This document shows positions 54,381 to 63,438 of a DNA stretch of 64,000 bases, piece after piece. The translations under genes were made by a program, and so were the position numbers. The stretch's first letter is position 1. Each line of letters starts with the position of its first letter. The notes under the pieces were generated by a model, which worked only from the letters and a program-made list of their open reading frames with translations, was not told the origin of the DNA and did not search any database. Source of the DNA: Acidobacteria bacterium Ga0077553 (GTDB lineage Bacteria; Acidobacteriota; Terriglobia; Bryobacterales; Bryobacteraceae); NCBI GenBank assembly GCA_001464575.1, contig LNFE01000200.1, positions 1-64,000 on the forward strand, given 5' to 3'.

Positions 54381-56467
54381 TTATTTGGATAGCTCCAGGA
54401 GAAGTTTCTGGGCCGGGCGGAAACTGGGCGCGGCTTCTAGGGCGGAAACGAGGTTGTCGCGGGCGTTATCGAGTTGCCCGGCGGCGCGGTAGGCTCTGGC
54501 TAAATTGTAGTAAGAAGTCGCGGCGTCGATGGGCTTGGAAAAGACAGACGCTTGAAACTCGCGAATCGCCTTATCGGTATTGCCCACTTTAAGCCAAAGC
54601 TCCCCTTGCAAACGATGCATCTCTTCGTCCTGCACGGGGTAGATAAAATTGATGCGTTCGAGCGCACGGGCAGCTTGCTCCGGCTGGCCGGCCTCGTCTA
54701 GCAGCTTGGCCAGTTTCTTCAGCGTCGCCGGATAGCGGCCGCCAGCCTTATCAAGATGGGCATCGGCAAGAATCTCGTAGGGGCTGCCGGCCTCGACATA
54801 GTCCGGGTAGATCTTCCCCAGCGCCTCGGCTTCGGGAATCACCTTGTCCCAGTTCTTGGCCTTCACATCCGCGCTCATCGCACGCAGCCGCTTGGTCCAT
54901 TCTTCGAAGCCCTTCACTTGCGACTCGGTCGACTTCTCGAGCCAAGCCAGGAACTCCTTGTCGAACTCCTCGGGCTTGATCTTCAAATGCTTCTCGACCA
55001 CTGCCGGCGTCCCCGCGCCAGTGCCGAAGTCGCGCAGCATCGCGAGCAGCGTCTGCCAACCCCATTTGCCTTCGATGTAGTCACAGATCTTGCCGGCCTG
55101 GAAGTAGCTGACGATGACTTGGTTGGGATAGCTCGGCCGCGTGAAGCCCTTGTCAAGCGTGGCAATCGGCAACAGCTTCTTATCCTTCATCGCGCGAATC
55201 GCGCCCGGGTCCAGCCGGTCGCCCCACTCGGGGTCGACGGCCGTCTCTTCATGCACGGCGAGGCCTTCGGTAAACCAGCGCGGCACCCGGTGCTTGGTCG
55301 CCGCCAGCGCGTACACGTGGCTCAACTCGTGCCACAGGGTGCTGGCCCAATGGAAGGTCCCCGGCTTTCGACCCGAGGGCGAGTCCATCGCGACGACATT
55401 GCCAAACGTCACGCCGAGCGCACCTAGCCCCGGCAGGCCCATCGTTCGCACGGCGAAGTCCTCGTGGTTGGGATAGACCTCGAGCTGTACCGGACGGTCC
55501 AGCACCAGCTCGTACTTCTTCTCGAACACGTTGACGGCCCGTTCGAGCTCCCGCTCAAAGTAAGGCCGCAGCAGGTCAGCCTCTTTCTTATCGAGCCGCA
55601 AGATAATCTTGCCCTTCTTCAAAGTGACGAAGTTCTTGTACGAATCCATCAGCTTCAGCGTGTTGACGGTCGCTGCATCGCGGAAGCCCGCTTCATAGAC
55701 GGCTTCGAGCATCGGCTTGGCCTCGTCCTCCTCGCCAAGCCGCATCAAATTCACCCCCAACTCGGACCGCGCCGGAAGATAGTCCGGATTCAGCTCCATC
55801 GCCTTGCGATCACGAAGATCCGGGCCGCCAAGGCGTAGCCCTCCGCATGCGCCGGGTTCACTTTGTTCAGCCGGTCGATCCACTCCGTCCCCGGCTTGCC
55901 TTCCATCCAGTCGATGGTGGCCCGGATCATCAAAGCGTCCAGCGCCTCGGGAGAAATCGCCAACGCCTTGTCGGCCTGCACCCCAGCTTCGATCGGGTTG
56001 CCATCTTCAATCGCAAACCGCGCCAGCACCTCGTGCGCCTCGTAGGCCTTTGGGTCTTTTTTCAGCGCCTGCTCGGCAAACTCCACCGACTTGGCGTCGA
56101 ACGACCCAGCCGCCACGAGCGCCATCCCAATCAACGCCGGCGGATAATCCGGCTGCACCCCGAGCGCCTCTTCAAACAATGCGGCCGCGTCCTCGCGCTT
56201 GTTGCGTTCGAGGTAGAACCGGCCCCACCGAACCCGCGGCTCCGGATTCTTCGGCTGCGCCTTCACCGCCGCCCGGAAGAAGTTGTTCGCGGCGTCCGCG
56301 TTGTTCGCGTACCAGAACGCTTCGGCCTGTTGCAGCGCGTTTCCGCTCTGCGCCATCCGGCTATGGCACGCCCGCGCTTCGGCCAACTTCCCGCGCCGGT
56401 GCAAGCTGCGGCAATCCTGCGCCCAAGCGGCGGACATCGCGAGCAAACCCAGCGCCAGGAGTTTCAC
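54381..56467 (-). pseudogene. TPR protein with HExxH metallopeptidase domain, broken by a frame-changing deletion
   Basis: The first frame (56467-55790) encodes a signal peptide ('LALGLLAMSAAWAQ') and TPR repeats, diverging after 'YALAARIFVI'. The -1 frame resumes at 'RKAMELNPDYLPARSELG' (about 55810) and runs to 54381, with a gluzincin-like 'TLWHELSHVYALAATKHRVP' and 'WFTEGLAVHEE' site and C-terminal TPRs. About 11-13 residues of one TPR are missing at the junction, consistent with loss of 3n+1 bases between short ATC repeats. Intact length would be about 700 residues. It is flanked by coupled genes (ATGA overlap with the caspase-like stop, adjacency to moxR). Confidence 0.85.
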
Positions 56468-57387
56468 TTGTCGATCTCCTCCTGCACCTGCGCCAGTTGG
56501 AGCAGCAATTTGCCCAGCGCCTTCTTGTACTCGTCGGCGGGCATGGCAGCCTTCTCGTACTTCAACTTGTCGATCTGCCCTTCAATCGTCTCTCGCTGAG
56601 CGAGAAGCGCCTGCTTGGCCGGGCTCTTAGCCGCCTGCTGCAAGGAGCCAAACCGCAACAGAGGCAACTGCCGGGCTAACAAGCCCTGGCCGTTATCCGG
56701 CCCCGGCGCCCGCACGCCCGTTCCCTTCCCGGTGTCTTCAAGCAGCGGATGCTCCGTCGCCAGCCGCTTCTGCGTCTCGTAGAATGCTGTCGTTTTCTTG
56801 TCGGCGTATTGGAACGCTTCGAGCGCACTCACCGCTTCGTTCTTATCCGTATCCGCCGCCGGGTCGCGGAACGCCTCGACGACGAACCGACCAAACACCG
56901 TCGCGTTCTTCTCCGTGCCGGCCCGCGTGGCCGTAATCACGGCCCGGTAATCCCGCCGCAGCGGCTCAATGGAAGCGCCGCTCGCTGAGGTCGTATTGAT
57001 GACCACTTGGCGCCGCGAAGGCACAAACTCCAGTTTCCCGGCCAATTCGGCCGCGGTCAGGTCCGGGCCCGGAATGTTGAATTTATACTCAGCGCCATCA
57101 AAGGTCCCGTGCCCGATCAACGTTACCACCAGCACGTCGTCGGCCTTGGCACCTTTCACGGCCTCATCAATCGCAGCCTCAATCCGTGCCTTCGTCGCAT
57201 TGGTTCCACTCAGCGTGGTCACTTTCACATCCGGGGTGGCACGCACGGACTTATCTAATTCCATTCCCAAGTTGGCAAAGCGCGCCTCGTACTCGGGCTC
57301 GCCGCCCAGTCCGGCCACGGTGATGTACCAGGTCGTCCCCGGCAGCAGTCCCGCGCAAAACGAACCCAACAACAGCACCTTTCTCAA
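56464..57387 (-). CDS. Caspase-like (clan CD, C13-like) secreted protein with Ser in place of Cys
   Basis: About 307 residues from TTG 57387, which overlaps the upstream stop as TTGA. The frame extends further upstream but only as a shadow. A short signal ('LLLGSFCAGLLPG') precedes 'YITVAGLGGEPEYE'. The clan CD fold is indicated by 'VLVVTLIGHGTFDG' (His93) and 'RRQVVINTTSASGAS', where Ser134 occupies the place of the catalytic Cys of C13 and caspase enzymes. 'DTDKNEAVSALEAFQYA' is an EF-hand-like calcium motif. The C-terminus is a helical coiled coil. It is either inactive or a Ser variant. It is coupled to both neighbours. Confidence 0.8.
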   Translation of the reverse strand: MRKVLLLGSFCAGLLPGTTWYITVAGLGGEPEYEARFANLGMELDKSVRATPDVKVTTLSGTNATKARIEAAIDEAVKGAKADDVLVVTLIGHGTFDGAEYKFNIPGPDLTAAELAGKLEFVPSRRQVVINTTSASGASIEPLRRDYRAVITATRAGTEKNATVFGRFVVEAFRDPAADTDKNEAVSALEAFQYADKKTTAFYETQKRLATEHPLLEDTGKGTGVRAPGPDNGQGLLARQLPLLRFGSLQQAAKSPAKQALLAQRETIEGQIDKLKYEKAAMPADEYKKALGKLLLQLAQVQEEIDK

Positions 57388-59630
57388 ACAGCACCCCACT
57401 TCCGCCGCAGCACCCATTCGCCGCCCCGCAGCAGCGCCAGCAGCAGAAACACGATCGGAATATTCCACAAATCCTTCACTTCGCGCGTCGTAATCCCAGC
57501 CTCGGAGTACGTGATCTCCTCGGGCAGCTTGCTCACATCCTGCGGCGTCCAATACTTCCCGCCCGTTTGCGCGCTCAGCCGTTCGAGCGTCTCGCGATCC
57601 TGCTGCGTGTGAAACGCCTCGGTTACGCCATCTTCCCGGCGGAAGCTCACCGTGTCCCGGCCCACCTCCTCTCCGGCCCGCGTCGCGTACATCTCGACAA
57701 GGTACGAACCCGGCTTCTCCGCGCCCCACTCGCCCACATACACGCCCGGGGTCACCGGATCCGGCTGCAGTGCAACGGTCGCCGCCACGCCGCCCGGCCC
57801 GCTGATGCGCGCTTCCACGCTGCCATCCGTCAGCGGCAGAAACTGTCGATTCCGAACCTCGGCCCGCAGCGGAATCCGCTGCTCATCGCTGAACACCGTC
57901 CGCGGCAACGCCGCCACCACGCGGCCCGGCGTCGCTCCCACCAACCACCGCGACACCTGCTGCCAGAAGACCTCATGCGACTTGTCCTCGAGCGGCTGCG
58001 ACATCTGCCAGCGCCAGGTTCCGGAAGTCGCCATCACCGCGGTCCGGCCCCGGCCGTAGTTCTGAATTACCCACAGCGGCAGCTTGCCCTTGTTTGTCAC
58101 CGCCTCCGCCAGCACCACCGCCCCAGCCTTCAAAGTCCCCGGATTCTGGTAGTCAGCCAGATACGGCATCTTCTTCCAACGGTCAACGTTTTTGGCCGGG
58201 TCCTCTTCGAGGCGCGCATAAATGCTGTCCCGCCCTGCAGCCGTCAGCTCTACGTTCGCGCGTTCGCGCACGAAAGTCGTCCGCCGCTCGCCAGGATTCA
58301 CCGGCAACAATTCCAGCAGCGGACTCGCCCCGTAGCCGCCCTCGGCTAACGTCGTCCGCCCGCCTAGGAAGAGCAATCCGCCACCGCGCCGATCCACAAA
58401 CTGCTGCAGCAGCTCCACCTGCGTCGGCGTGAAATATCCCGCCTCCACGTTCCCGATGATCACCCCTTCAAACCCAAAGAGCTCATCGAGCGTCGAAGGG
58501 AAACCGCCCTCCAACTCATTCGGCGTATTAATTCCCTGCCGGTAGATCTTGTTCTGCGTCGTCCGCAGCAGCGTCACCAGATTGATCGACCGGTCCTCTT
58601 CGAGAGCCCGGCGAATGAACTTAAACTCCCAACGCGGTTCGCCTTCGAGATACAGGATCCGCGGCTTCCGGCTCTCCACCTGCACTAGGCGCGTCAGCGC
58701 ATTGTTCCCTGGGTTCGTTTCGCCGCCAAGCGTCTGAATCGACACCTGCACCGTCTTCGCACCCGCGTTGCCGGCATTGAATAGCAGATTCTCCGTCTGC
58801 GGCGCCCCGTCGGCGGCAAGCGTCACGTCCTTCGCCGTCAGCGTCTTCCCTTCTTCGGTCACGATAAGCTTCGCCCGCTGCCCGGCATAGCCCTGCTGCT
58901 TAAAGCTTACGGTCACACCAAGCCGGGAATCGGCCAATGCCCGGGTTGGCGTCTGCACATCGATCAGCGCCAGATCTTTCTCGGCCTTCTCTTTGCCGAA
59001 CCCGACCGTATGCACCGGAAACCGCCGGCTTCGCAACGATGCCAGCGTCTGCCGGTCAATGCCGCCCGCCGTATCGCCCCCGTCGGTCATCACCACCAGC
59101 GCCCCAATCGGCAAGCTGCCGGACTCGGCCGCAATCTGCGCCAGCCCTTCGCTCAGCCGGCTCACCGGCGCCTCGCCGGTTAACCCCTTCCAGTCGCCGG
59201 TCCGTTCGAGGCGGGTGCCCATCTTGTAATAGCGCACCTGAAACTTCTTGCCCAACCCATCGGCCAACCCAGCTTCGAGCGTCTTCTTCATCTCGTCGCG
59301 GCGCGTCGAACCGTCTTCGGCCAACCCCATCGACTTCGAATCATCAAGCAACACGGCCACAATATTCTGCTGCGGCTTCAGCGTGGCAATGCTAATGCCC
59401 GGCTGCCACAACAGCAGTAGCACCAACGCAATCATCGTCGATTGCAGCCCCCAGAGCACGACCGCCTTGGCCCGCTTTCCGTTGTTCCACTTGGTAAACA
59501 GCAGCCAGCCCACCACACCCGCGGCCACCACGCTCGCCAGAACCCACCACCACACACTCCATCCCGACTGCAGCACGACGCTGCCCTTCTGGTAAACGGT
59601 GAGCGGATACTTAAACAGAAATTCAAACAT
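57384..59630 (-). CDS. Membrane vWA / glutamine-amidotransferase-like protein
   Basis: 748 residues. Two N-terminal transmembrane helices (about 25-46, 58-76) precede a vWA domain with 'VAVLLDDSKSMG' and 'ALVVMTDGGDTAGG'. A beta domain and a class I GATase-like fold follow ('ILYLEGEPRWEFKFIRRAL', 'GGGLLFLGGRTTLAEGGYG'). A C-terminal transmembrane helix ('IPIVFLLLALLRGGEWVLRR') ends the protein. No GATase Cys nucleophile is evident. Architecture matches envelope proteins of MoxR clusters. The ATG shares a base with the DUF4159 stop (TAATG). Confidence 0.88.
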   Translation of the reverse strand: MFEFLFKYPLTVYQKGSVVLQSGWSVWWWVLASVVAAGVVGWLLFTKWNNGKRAKAVVLWGLQSTMIALVLLLLWQPGISIATLKPQQNIVAVLLDDSKSMGLAEDGSTRRDEMKKTLEAGLADGLGKKFQVRYYKMGTRLERTGDWKGLTGEAPVSRLSEGLAQIAAESGSLPIGALVVMTDGGDTAGGIDRQTLASLRSRRFPVHTVGFGKEKAEKDLALIDVQTPTRALADSRLGVTVSFKQQGYAGQRAKLIVTEEGKTLTAKDVTLAADGAPQTENLLFNAGNAGAKTVQVSIQTLGGETNPGNNALTRLVQVESRKPRILYLEGEPRWEFKFIRRALEEDRSINLVTLLRTTQNKIYRQGINTPNELEGGFPSTLDELFGFEGVIIGNVEAGYFTPTQVELLQQFVDRRGGGLLFLGGRTTLAEGGYGASPLLELLPVNPGERRTTFVRERANVELTAAGRDSIYARLEEDPAKNVDRWKKMPYLADYQNPGTLKAGAVVLAEAVTNKGKLPLWVIQNYGRGRTAVMATSGTWRWQMSQPLEDKSHEVFWQQVSRWLVGATPGRVVAALPRTVFSDEQRIPLRAEVRNRQFLPLTDGSVEARISGPGGVAATVALQPDPVTPGVYVGEWGAEKPGSYLVEMYATRAGEEVGRDTVSFRREDGVTEAFHTQQDRETLERLSAQTGGKYWTPQDVSKLPEEITYSEAGITTREVKDLWNIPIVFLLLALLRGGEWVLRRKWGAV

Positions 59631-60442
59631 TAATGGCTCATCGAGTAAATGATGTAGTTAATCCCGATCCGGTACGCCAGCGAGGCAAACCGCTCGGGGT
59701 ACTCCGGCGAGTCCGCCCACTCCCAAGCGTCGCCCAGGTCCATGTTGTGGCACGCGCCAACCATCAGCCGTCCTTTATCGTCGTAGATCCCCCGCCACGT
59801 ATCCTTCACCCCGTCATACTCGTAAGTCTGATCAAACGGATAATTCACGATGCCCGGCACCTGAAACCGCTTATCCAGGTCGTAAATCACATGGAAAATC
59901 GGATCTTTATCCGGAATGTCCACCATCTCCCGATCCGGGAACACCCGCTTCATCGACAGCATGAAAATGTCCCACTCCATCGAGCCATGGAAGTCGTCCG
60001 TCATGATGAAGCCGCCCCGGAGCAGATATTCGCGCAGTTTTTTACATTGCGCGTCGGTCAGGTCCCAGTGCCCCGGTTCGACTACGTAGACCCACGGCCA
60101 GTTGAAAATCTCGTCGGACTCCAGATCCACCACCTGCTCGGTGGACCGCACATGCAATCGGCTTAGCCGCCGCACGCCCTGCACGAACTGCCGGTCTGCC
60201 TTGGGGTAGTCCACTGACCAGGAACCCCGCATCGACCACATCCGGTCATTGCTCCGCCACGCCGGATAACGGAGACGCGCGAACGCAAACTCCGTTTTCT
60301 CGTCCCCGTCCGCGGGCTGCACATCTTCCGTTTCCTGGAAGGGCCAATCCATACCGCGCCGAAACCGGCGTTGGGCGTACAAAGCGCTCCAGAGCGTGAG
60401 CCCCAACAGCAGCGCGATCATTAACGATCGTTTCATCCGCAT
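59630..60442 (-). CDS. DUF4159 domain protein, exported
   Basis: 270 residues. A signal peptide ('MIALLLGLTLWSALYAQ') is followed by the DUF4159 domain, a GATase-like Rossmann fold: 'FAFARLRYP', 'WPWVYVVEPGHWDLTDAQ', 'LREYLLRGGFIMTDDFHG' and 'GACHNMDLGDAWEWAD'. It is the first gene of the MoxR-type cluster on this strand. GGGGA lies seven bases before the ATG. Function is unknown beyond its habitual company with vWA and MoxR genes. Confidence 0.9.
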   Translation of the reverse strand: MRMKRSLMIALLLGLTLWSALYAQRRFRRGMDWPFQETEDVQPADGDEKTEFAFARLRYPAWRSNDRMWSMRGSWSVDYPKADRQFVQGVRRLSRLHVRSTEQVVDLESDEIFNWPWVYVVEPGHWDLTDAQCKKLREYLLRGGFIMTDDFHGSMEWDIFMLSMKRVFPDREMVDIPDKDPIFHVIYDLDKRFQVPGIVNYPFDQTYEYDGVKDTWRGIYDDKGRLMVGACHNMDLGDAWEWADSPEYPERFASLAYRIGINYIIYSMSH

Positions 60443-60512
60443 TGCAGTATCCCCAGTAGACGTCTCCGGACGGGTGCAGGTATCGACTTTCCTGCCTAAA
60501 GTTTACAAGGCT

Positions 60513-61346
60513 TTACATCGCCGCCAATCCGCGCAAATTCCAGCCGCATATCGTGCTCCCTGCAAACTTGTCACCACCCGGCCCGGCCCAATGCGTCTCG
60601 AGCGAAAGCCACCCGCGGTACCCGTCATTCCACAGTCCGGCCACTTGGCCTTTCCAGTCCACATCGCGCGTCCCTACCGGCCCCCAAACGGGCTTGTGGC
60701 CGTCCATGTGGCAATCCTTGGCGTGAACGTGCGCAATCCGATCCTTCGGCAACCCGGCGTACCCGCCCGGGAACGGCACCTCGCCGGAAACCAGCGCGTT
60801 CGCCGGATCCCAAACCAGCATCAGATTCGGGTGCGGCAACGCGTTAAGCGCCTGCGTCGCCTCGGCCGCGGTCGCAATGTTGCACGCGTGCTCATTCTCA
60901 AGACCGATGATCAGATCATGCTCCGCCGCTCGATCGGCCAATTCCTTCAGCGCTGAAATCACGGCATCGAAGCACTTCTCCGGCTCTACCGTGCGCCAGT
61001 AGCTGAACACCCGGATCACCTTCGCGCCCAGAAACTTCGCGAGATCATCGATCGTGTACTTGGCGTTGAACATGTCCTGCTGGAAGCGCGTATCCACGTC
61101 CGGCGCGTTCGGCAGGGTGCACTTCAGAATCGGCGAGGCGATCGCGATCACCGTAAAGCCCTTGGCGTCCAGCATCGCCTCGGCCTGCGTCAGTTCCTCT
61201 TCCGTCAGGTCCATGATGTTCTTGCCGAAAACGACGCGGAGTTCCGCGCCCGTCATGCCGATGGCGGACATGGCGTCCAGCGCCACGCCCAGATCGGTCG
61301 GCGAGAACTCATCGGTGATTGCTGCAATGCGGAGTTTAGGTTCCAT
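60513..61346 (-). CDS. Sugar phosphate isomerase/epimerase, TIM barrel
   Basis: 277 residues of the xylose-isomerase-like/AP-endonuclease-2 fold. 'LRIAAITDEFSPTDLGVAL' starts the barrel, 'VIRVFSYWRTVEP', 'IGLENEHACNIATAAEA', 'LVWDPANALVSGE' and 'HVHAKDCHMDG' carry the usual metal-binding Glu, Asp and His residues. No signal peptide. The precise sugar is unknown. It starts nine bases after the DUF255 gene stop and is separated from the MoxR cluster by 70 bases with no feature I recognise. Confidence 0.9.
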   Translation of the reverse strand: MEPKLRIAAITDEFSPTDLGVALDAMSAIGMTGAELRVVFGKNIMDLTEEELTQAEAMLDAKGFTVIAIASPILKCTLPNAPDVDTRFQQDMFNAKYTIDDLAKFLGAKVIRVFSYWRTVEPEKCFDAVISALKELADRAAEHDLIIGLENEHACNIATAAEATQALNALPHPNLMLVWDPANALVSGEVPFPGGYAGLPKDRIAHVHAKDCHMDGHKPVWGPVGTRDVDWKGQVAGLWNDGYRGWLSLETHWAGPGGDKFAGSTICGWNLRGLAAM

Positions 61347-61355
61347 GAGAAATCG

Positions 61356-63413
61356 TTATTGTATCTTTGCTGCCAGGGCTTCCGGGGTGGTCACTGGTAA
61401 ATCGCAGGTGAAGTTCTCGCAAACGTAGGCGGTCGCCTCTTCCGTCACCATCGCTTGCACGGCCGCCGACCGGAACTCCACCGCCGCCTTTATCACTACC
61501 TGATGCGGCGAGAACACCCGGCGGACTACTTCTGCAAGCGGTGAAACGTCATCGCCTGCCAACACCACTTGCCGCCCCTTAGCGATCGAGTACAGGTAGG
61601 CGCACAGCATCTGCGGCACCCCCGCTGTGTGCTCCTGCATCCGTTCGCCAAACGCCACAATCGTCAGGTCCGCATGGGCGCGGAAATCGTCCCTCTGCAG
61701 CATCGCCGCCAAGCGCAGCAGCAACATGGCCGCCATCGAGTTGCCGCCGGGCTCCGCGCCGTCGTAGTCGTCTTTCAACCGCAGGATCATCCGCTCATCA
61801 CCGGCCGCGGTCGCAAAGAACCCGCCCGCCGGATCGGCAAACCGCAGAATCATCTGGTCCGCCAGCGTCTCGGCCAACCGCAAATCCGCCAGGTCGAACG
61901 TCGTCTCGTAAAGGTCCACCAGCGCCAACCCGAAGAAGGCATAGTCATCCAGGAAACCTGGAATGGCCGCGTCCCCACCGCGGTAGCGCCGCAGCAACAC
62001 CCCGTCCTTCCAAAGGTTCTGCACGATGCAGTCCGCCGCCCGCCGCGCCGCCTCGGCGTATCGCGGCTCGTTCAACACCTGAGCACCCTTGGCAAACGCC
62101 GAGATCATCAGCCCGTTCCATGCCGTCAGGATTTTATCGTCGCAATGCGGCCGAACTCGCCCGCCGCGTAGCGCCATCAGCGTCTCGGTGGCCTCGGCAA
62201 TCGCATCGCTCACCTCGTCCACTGGCGCATCGAAGTGCTCCGCCGTCTGCCGGATCGACCGGGCAACGTACAAAATGTTCTTGCCGGTAAACTCGTGGTG
62301 CGGATCCTCCTCCACGTTCCCCTCCGGCTTCACGCCGAAGTGATAGCAGAACCACGCCGCCCGCGGCTCCCCCAACGCCTCCTCAATCTCCGCCTGCGTC
62401 CATACGTAGAACGCGCCCTCGGCCTTATCCTCCGGCTGGTCCGCATCAACGACGCTATCGGCGTCCTCGGCCGAATAGAACCCACCCGATTCGTCGGTCA
62501 TATCGCGCAACACGTAGTCGAGCACGTCCCGCGCTTCAATCGCGAAGTTGTTCTCGGCCGTAATCTGAAACGCTTCCAGATACGACACCGCCAACTGCGC
62601 CTGATCGTACAGCATCTTCTCAAAATGCGGAACGAACCAGCGCGCATCCACCGAATAGCGATGAAACCCGCCGCCGAGCTGATCGTTCATCCCCCCCTGC
62701 GACATTTCGTCCAAGGTCTTCGTCACCATCTCTAACGCCTCGGGCTCTCCCGCGTGCAGGAAATATCGCAGGAGAAAGTTGAACACCACCGGCCGCGGAA
62801 ACTTCGGCGCCCGGCCGAATCCGCCCAGCTTGGCATCGTAGCTCCGCCGGAACTCCGCAAACCCCTTCGCCAGCACCTCTTCGCCCACGCCCACGGTGCC
62901 CGCAACCGCCGCGTGCCGCCCCAACTCCTCAATCACCGACGTCCCCGACTCTTCAATCTTCGCCCGGTCCCGCCCCCACGCCTCGGCCAAGTGCGTCAAC
63001 ACCGCCCGGAAACTCGGCCGCCCGTACTTGTTCTCCGGCGGAAAATAGGTGCCACCGTAGAAAGGCTTCAGCTCTGGCGTCAGCCACACCGACATCGGCC
63101 ACCCGCCGCCGCCCGTCGACGCCTGCACGAACATCATGTAGAGCCGGTCCACGTCCGGCCGCTCCTCGCGGTCCACCTTCACCGGCACGAAATGCTCGTT
63201 CAGAATCGCCGCCGTCGTTTCGTTCTCAAACGACTCCCGTTCCATCACGTGGCACCAGTGGCAGGTCGAATACCCGACCGAAAGGAAGATCGGCTTGTCC
63301 TCCCGCTTGGCCTTTTCGAACGCCTCCTCCCCCCACGGCAGCCAGTCCACCGGGTTGTGCGCGTGCTGCAACAAGTACGGGCTCTGCTCATCGACGAGGC
63401 GATTGGTATGCAT
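61356..63413 (-). CDS. YyaL/DUF255 thioredoxin-domain protein
   Basis: 685 residues, matching the YyaL / spermatogenesis-associated protein 20 family. The N-terminus '[21 protein letters not shown]' and the thioredoxin-like '[10 protein letters not shown]' are diagnostic. An (alpha/alpha)6 barrel like that of glycan epimerases follows ('[20 protein letters not shown]', '[15 protein letters not shown]'). Cytosolic by prediction. The biochemical role is not established. Its upstream region of 25 bases is shared with the divergent dipeptidase gene. Confidence 0.94.
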   Translation of the reverse strand: MHTNRLVDEQSPYLLQHAHNPVDWLPWGEEAFEKAKREDKPIFLSVGYSTCHWCHVMERESFENETTAAILNEHFVPVKVDREERPDVDRLYMMFVQASTGGGGWPMSVWLTPELKPFYGGTYFPPENKYGRPSFRAVLTHLAEAWGRDRAKIEESGTSVIEELGRHAAVAGTVGVGEEVLAKGFAEFRRSYDAKLGGFGRAPKFPRPVVFNFLLRYFLHAGEPEALEMVTKTLDEMSQGGMNDQLGGGFHRYSVDARWFVPHFEKMLYDQAQLAVSYLEAFQITAENNFAIEARDVLDYVLRDMTDESGGFYSAEDADSVVDADQPEDKAEGAFYVWTQAEIEEALGEPRAAWFCYHFGVKPEGNVEEDPHHEFTGKNILYVARSIRQTAEHFDAPVDEVSDAIAEATETLMALRGGRVRPHCDDKILTAWNGLMISAFAKGAQVLNEPRYAEAARRAADCIVQNLWKDGVLLRRYRGGDAAIPGFLDDYAFFGLALVDLYETTFDLADLRLAETLADQMILRFADPAGGFFATAAGDERMILRLKDDYDGAEPGGNSMAAMLLLRLAAMLQRDDFRAHADLTIVAFGERMQEHTAGVPQMLCAYLYSIAKGRQVVLAGDDVSPLAEVVRRVFSPHQVVIKAAVEFRSAAVQAMVTEEATAYVCENFTCDLPVTTPEALAAKIQ

Positions 63414-63421
63414 CTCCCTTC

Positions 63422-63431
63422 AGGGTACAGT
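63422..63431. promoter_or_regulatory. Overlapping divergent TANNNT hexamers
   Basis: Plus strand TACAGT (63426-63431) lies seven bases before ATG 63439. Minus strand TACCCT (63427-63422) lies eight bases before ATG 63413. They share the central TA. Both could be -10 elements of leaderless or short-leader transcripts. No -35 is obvious. Confidence 0.36.
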
Positions 63432-63438
63432 GAAGTCG

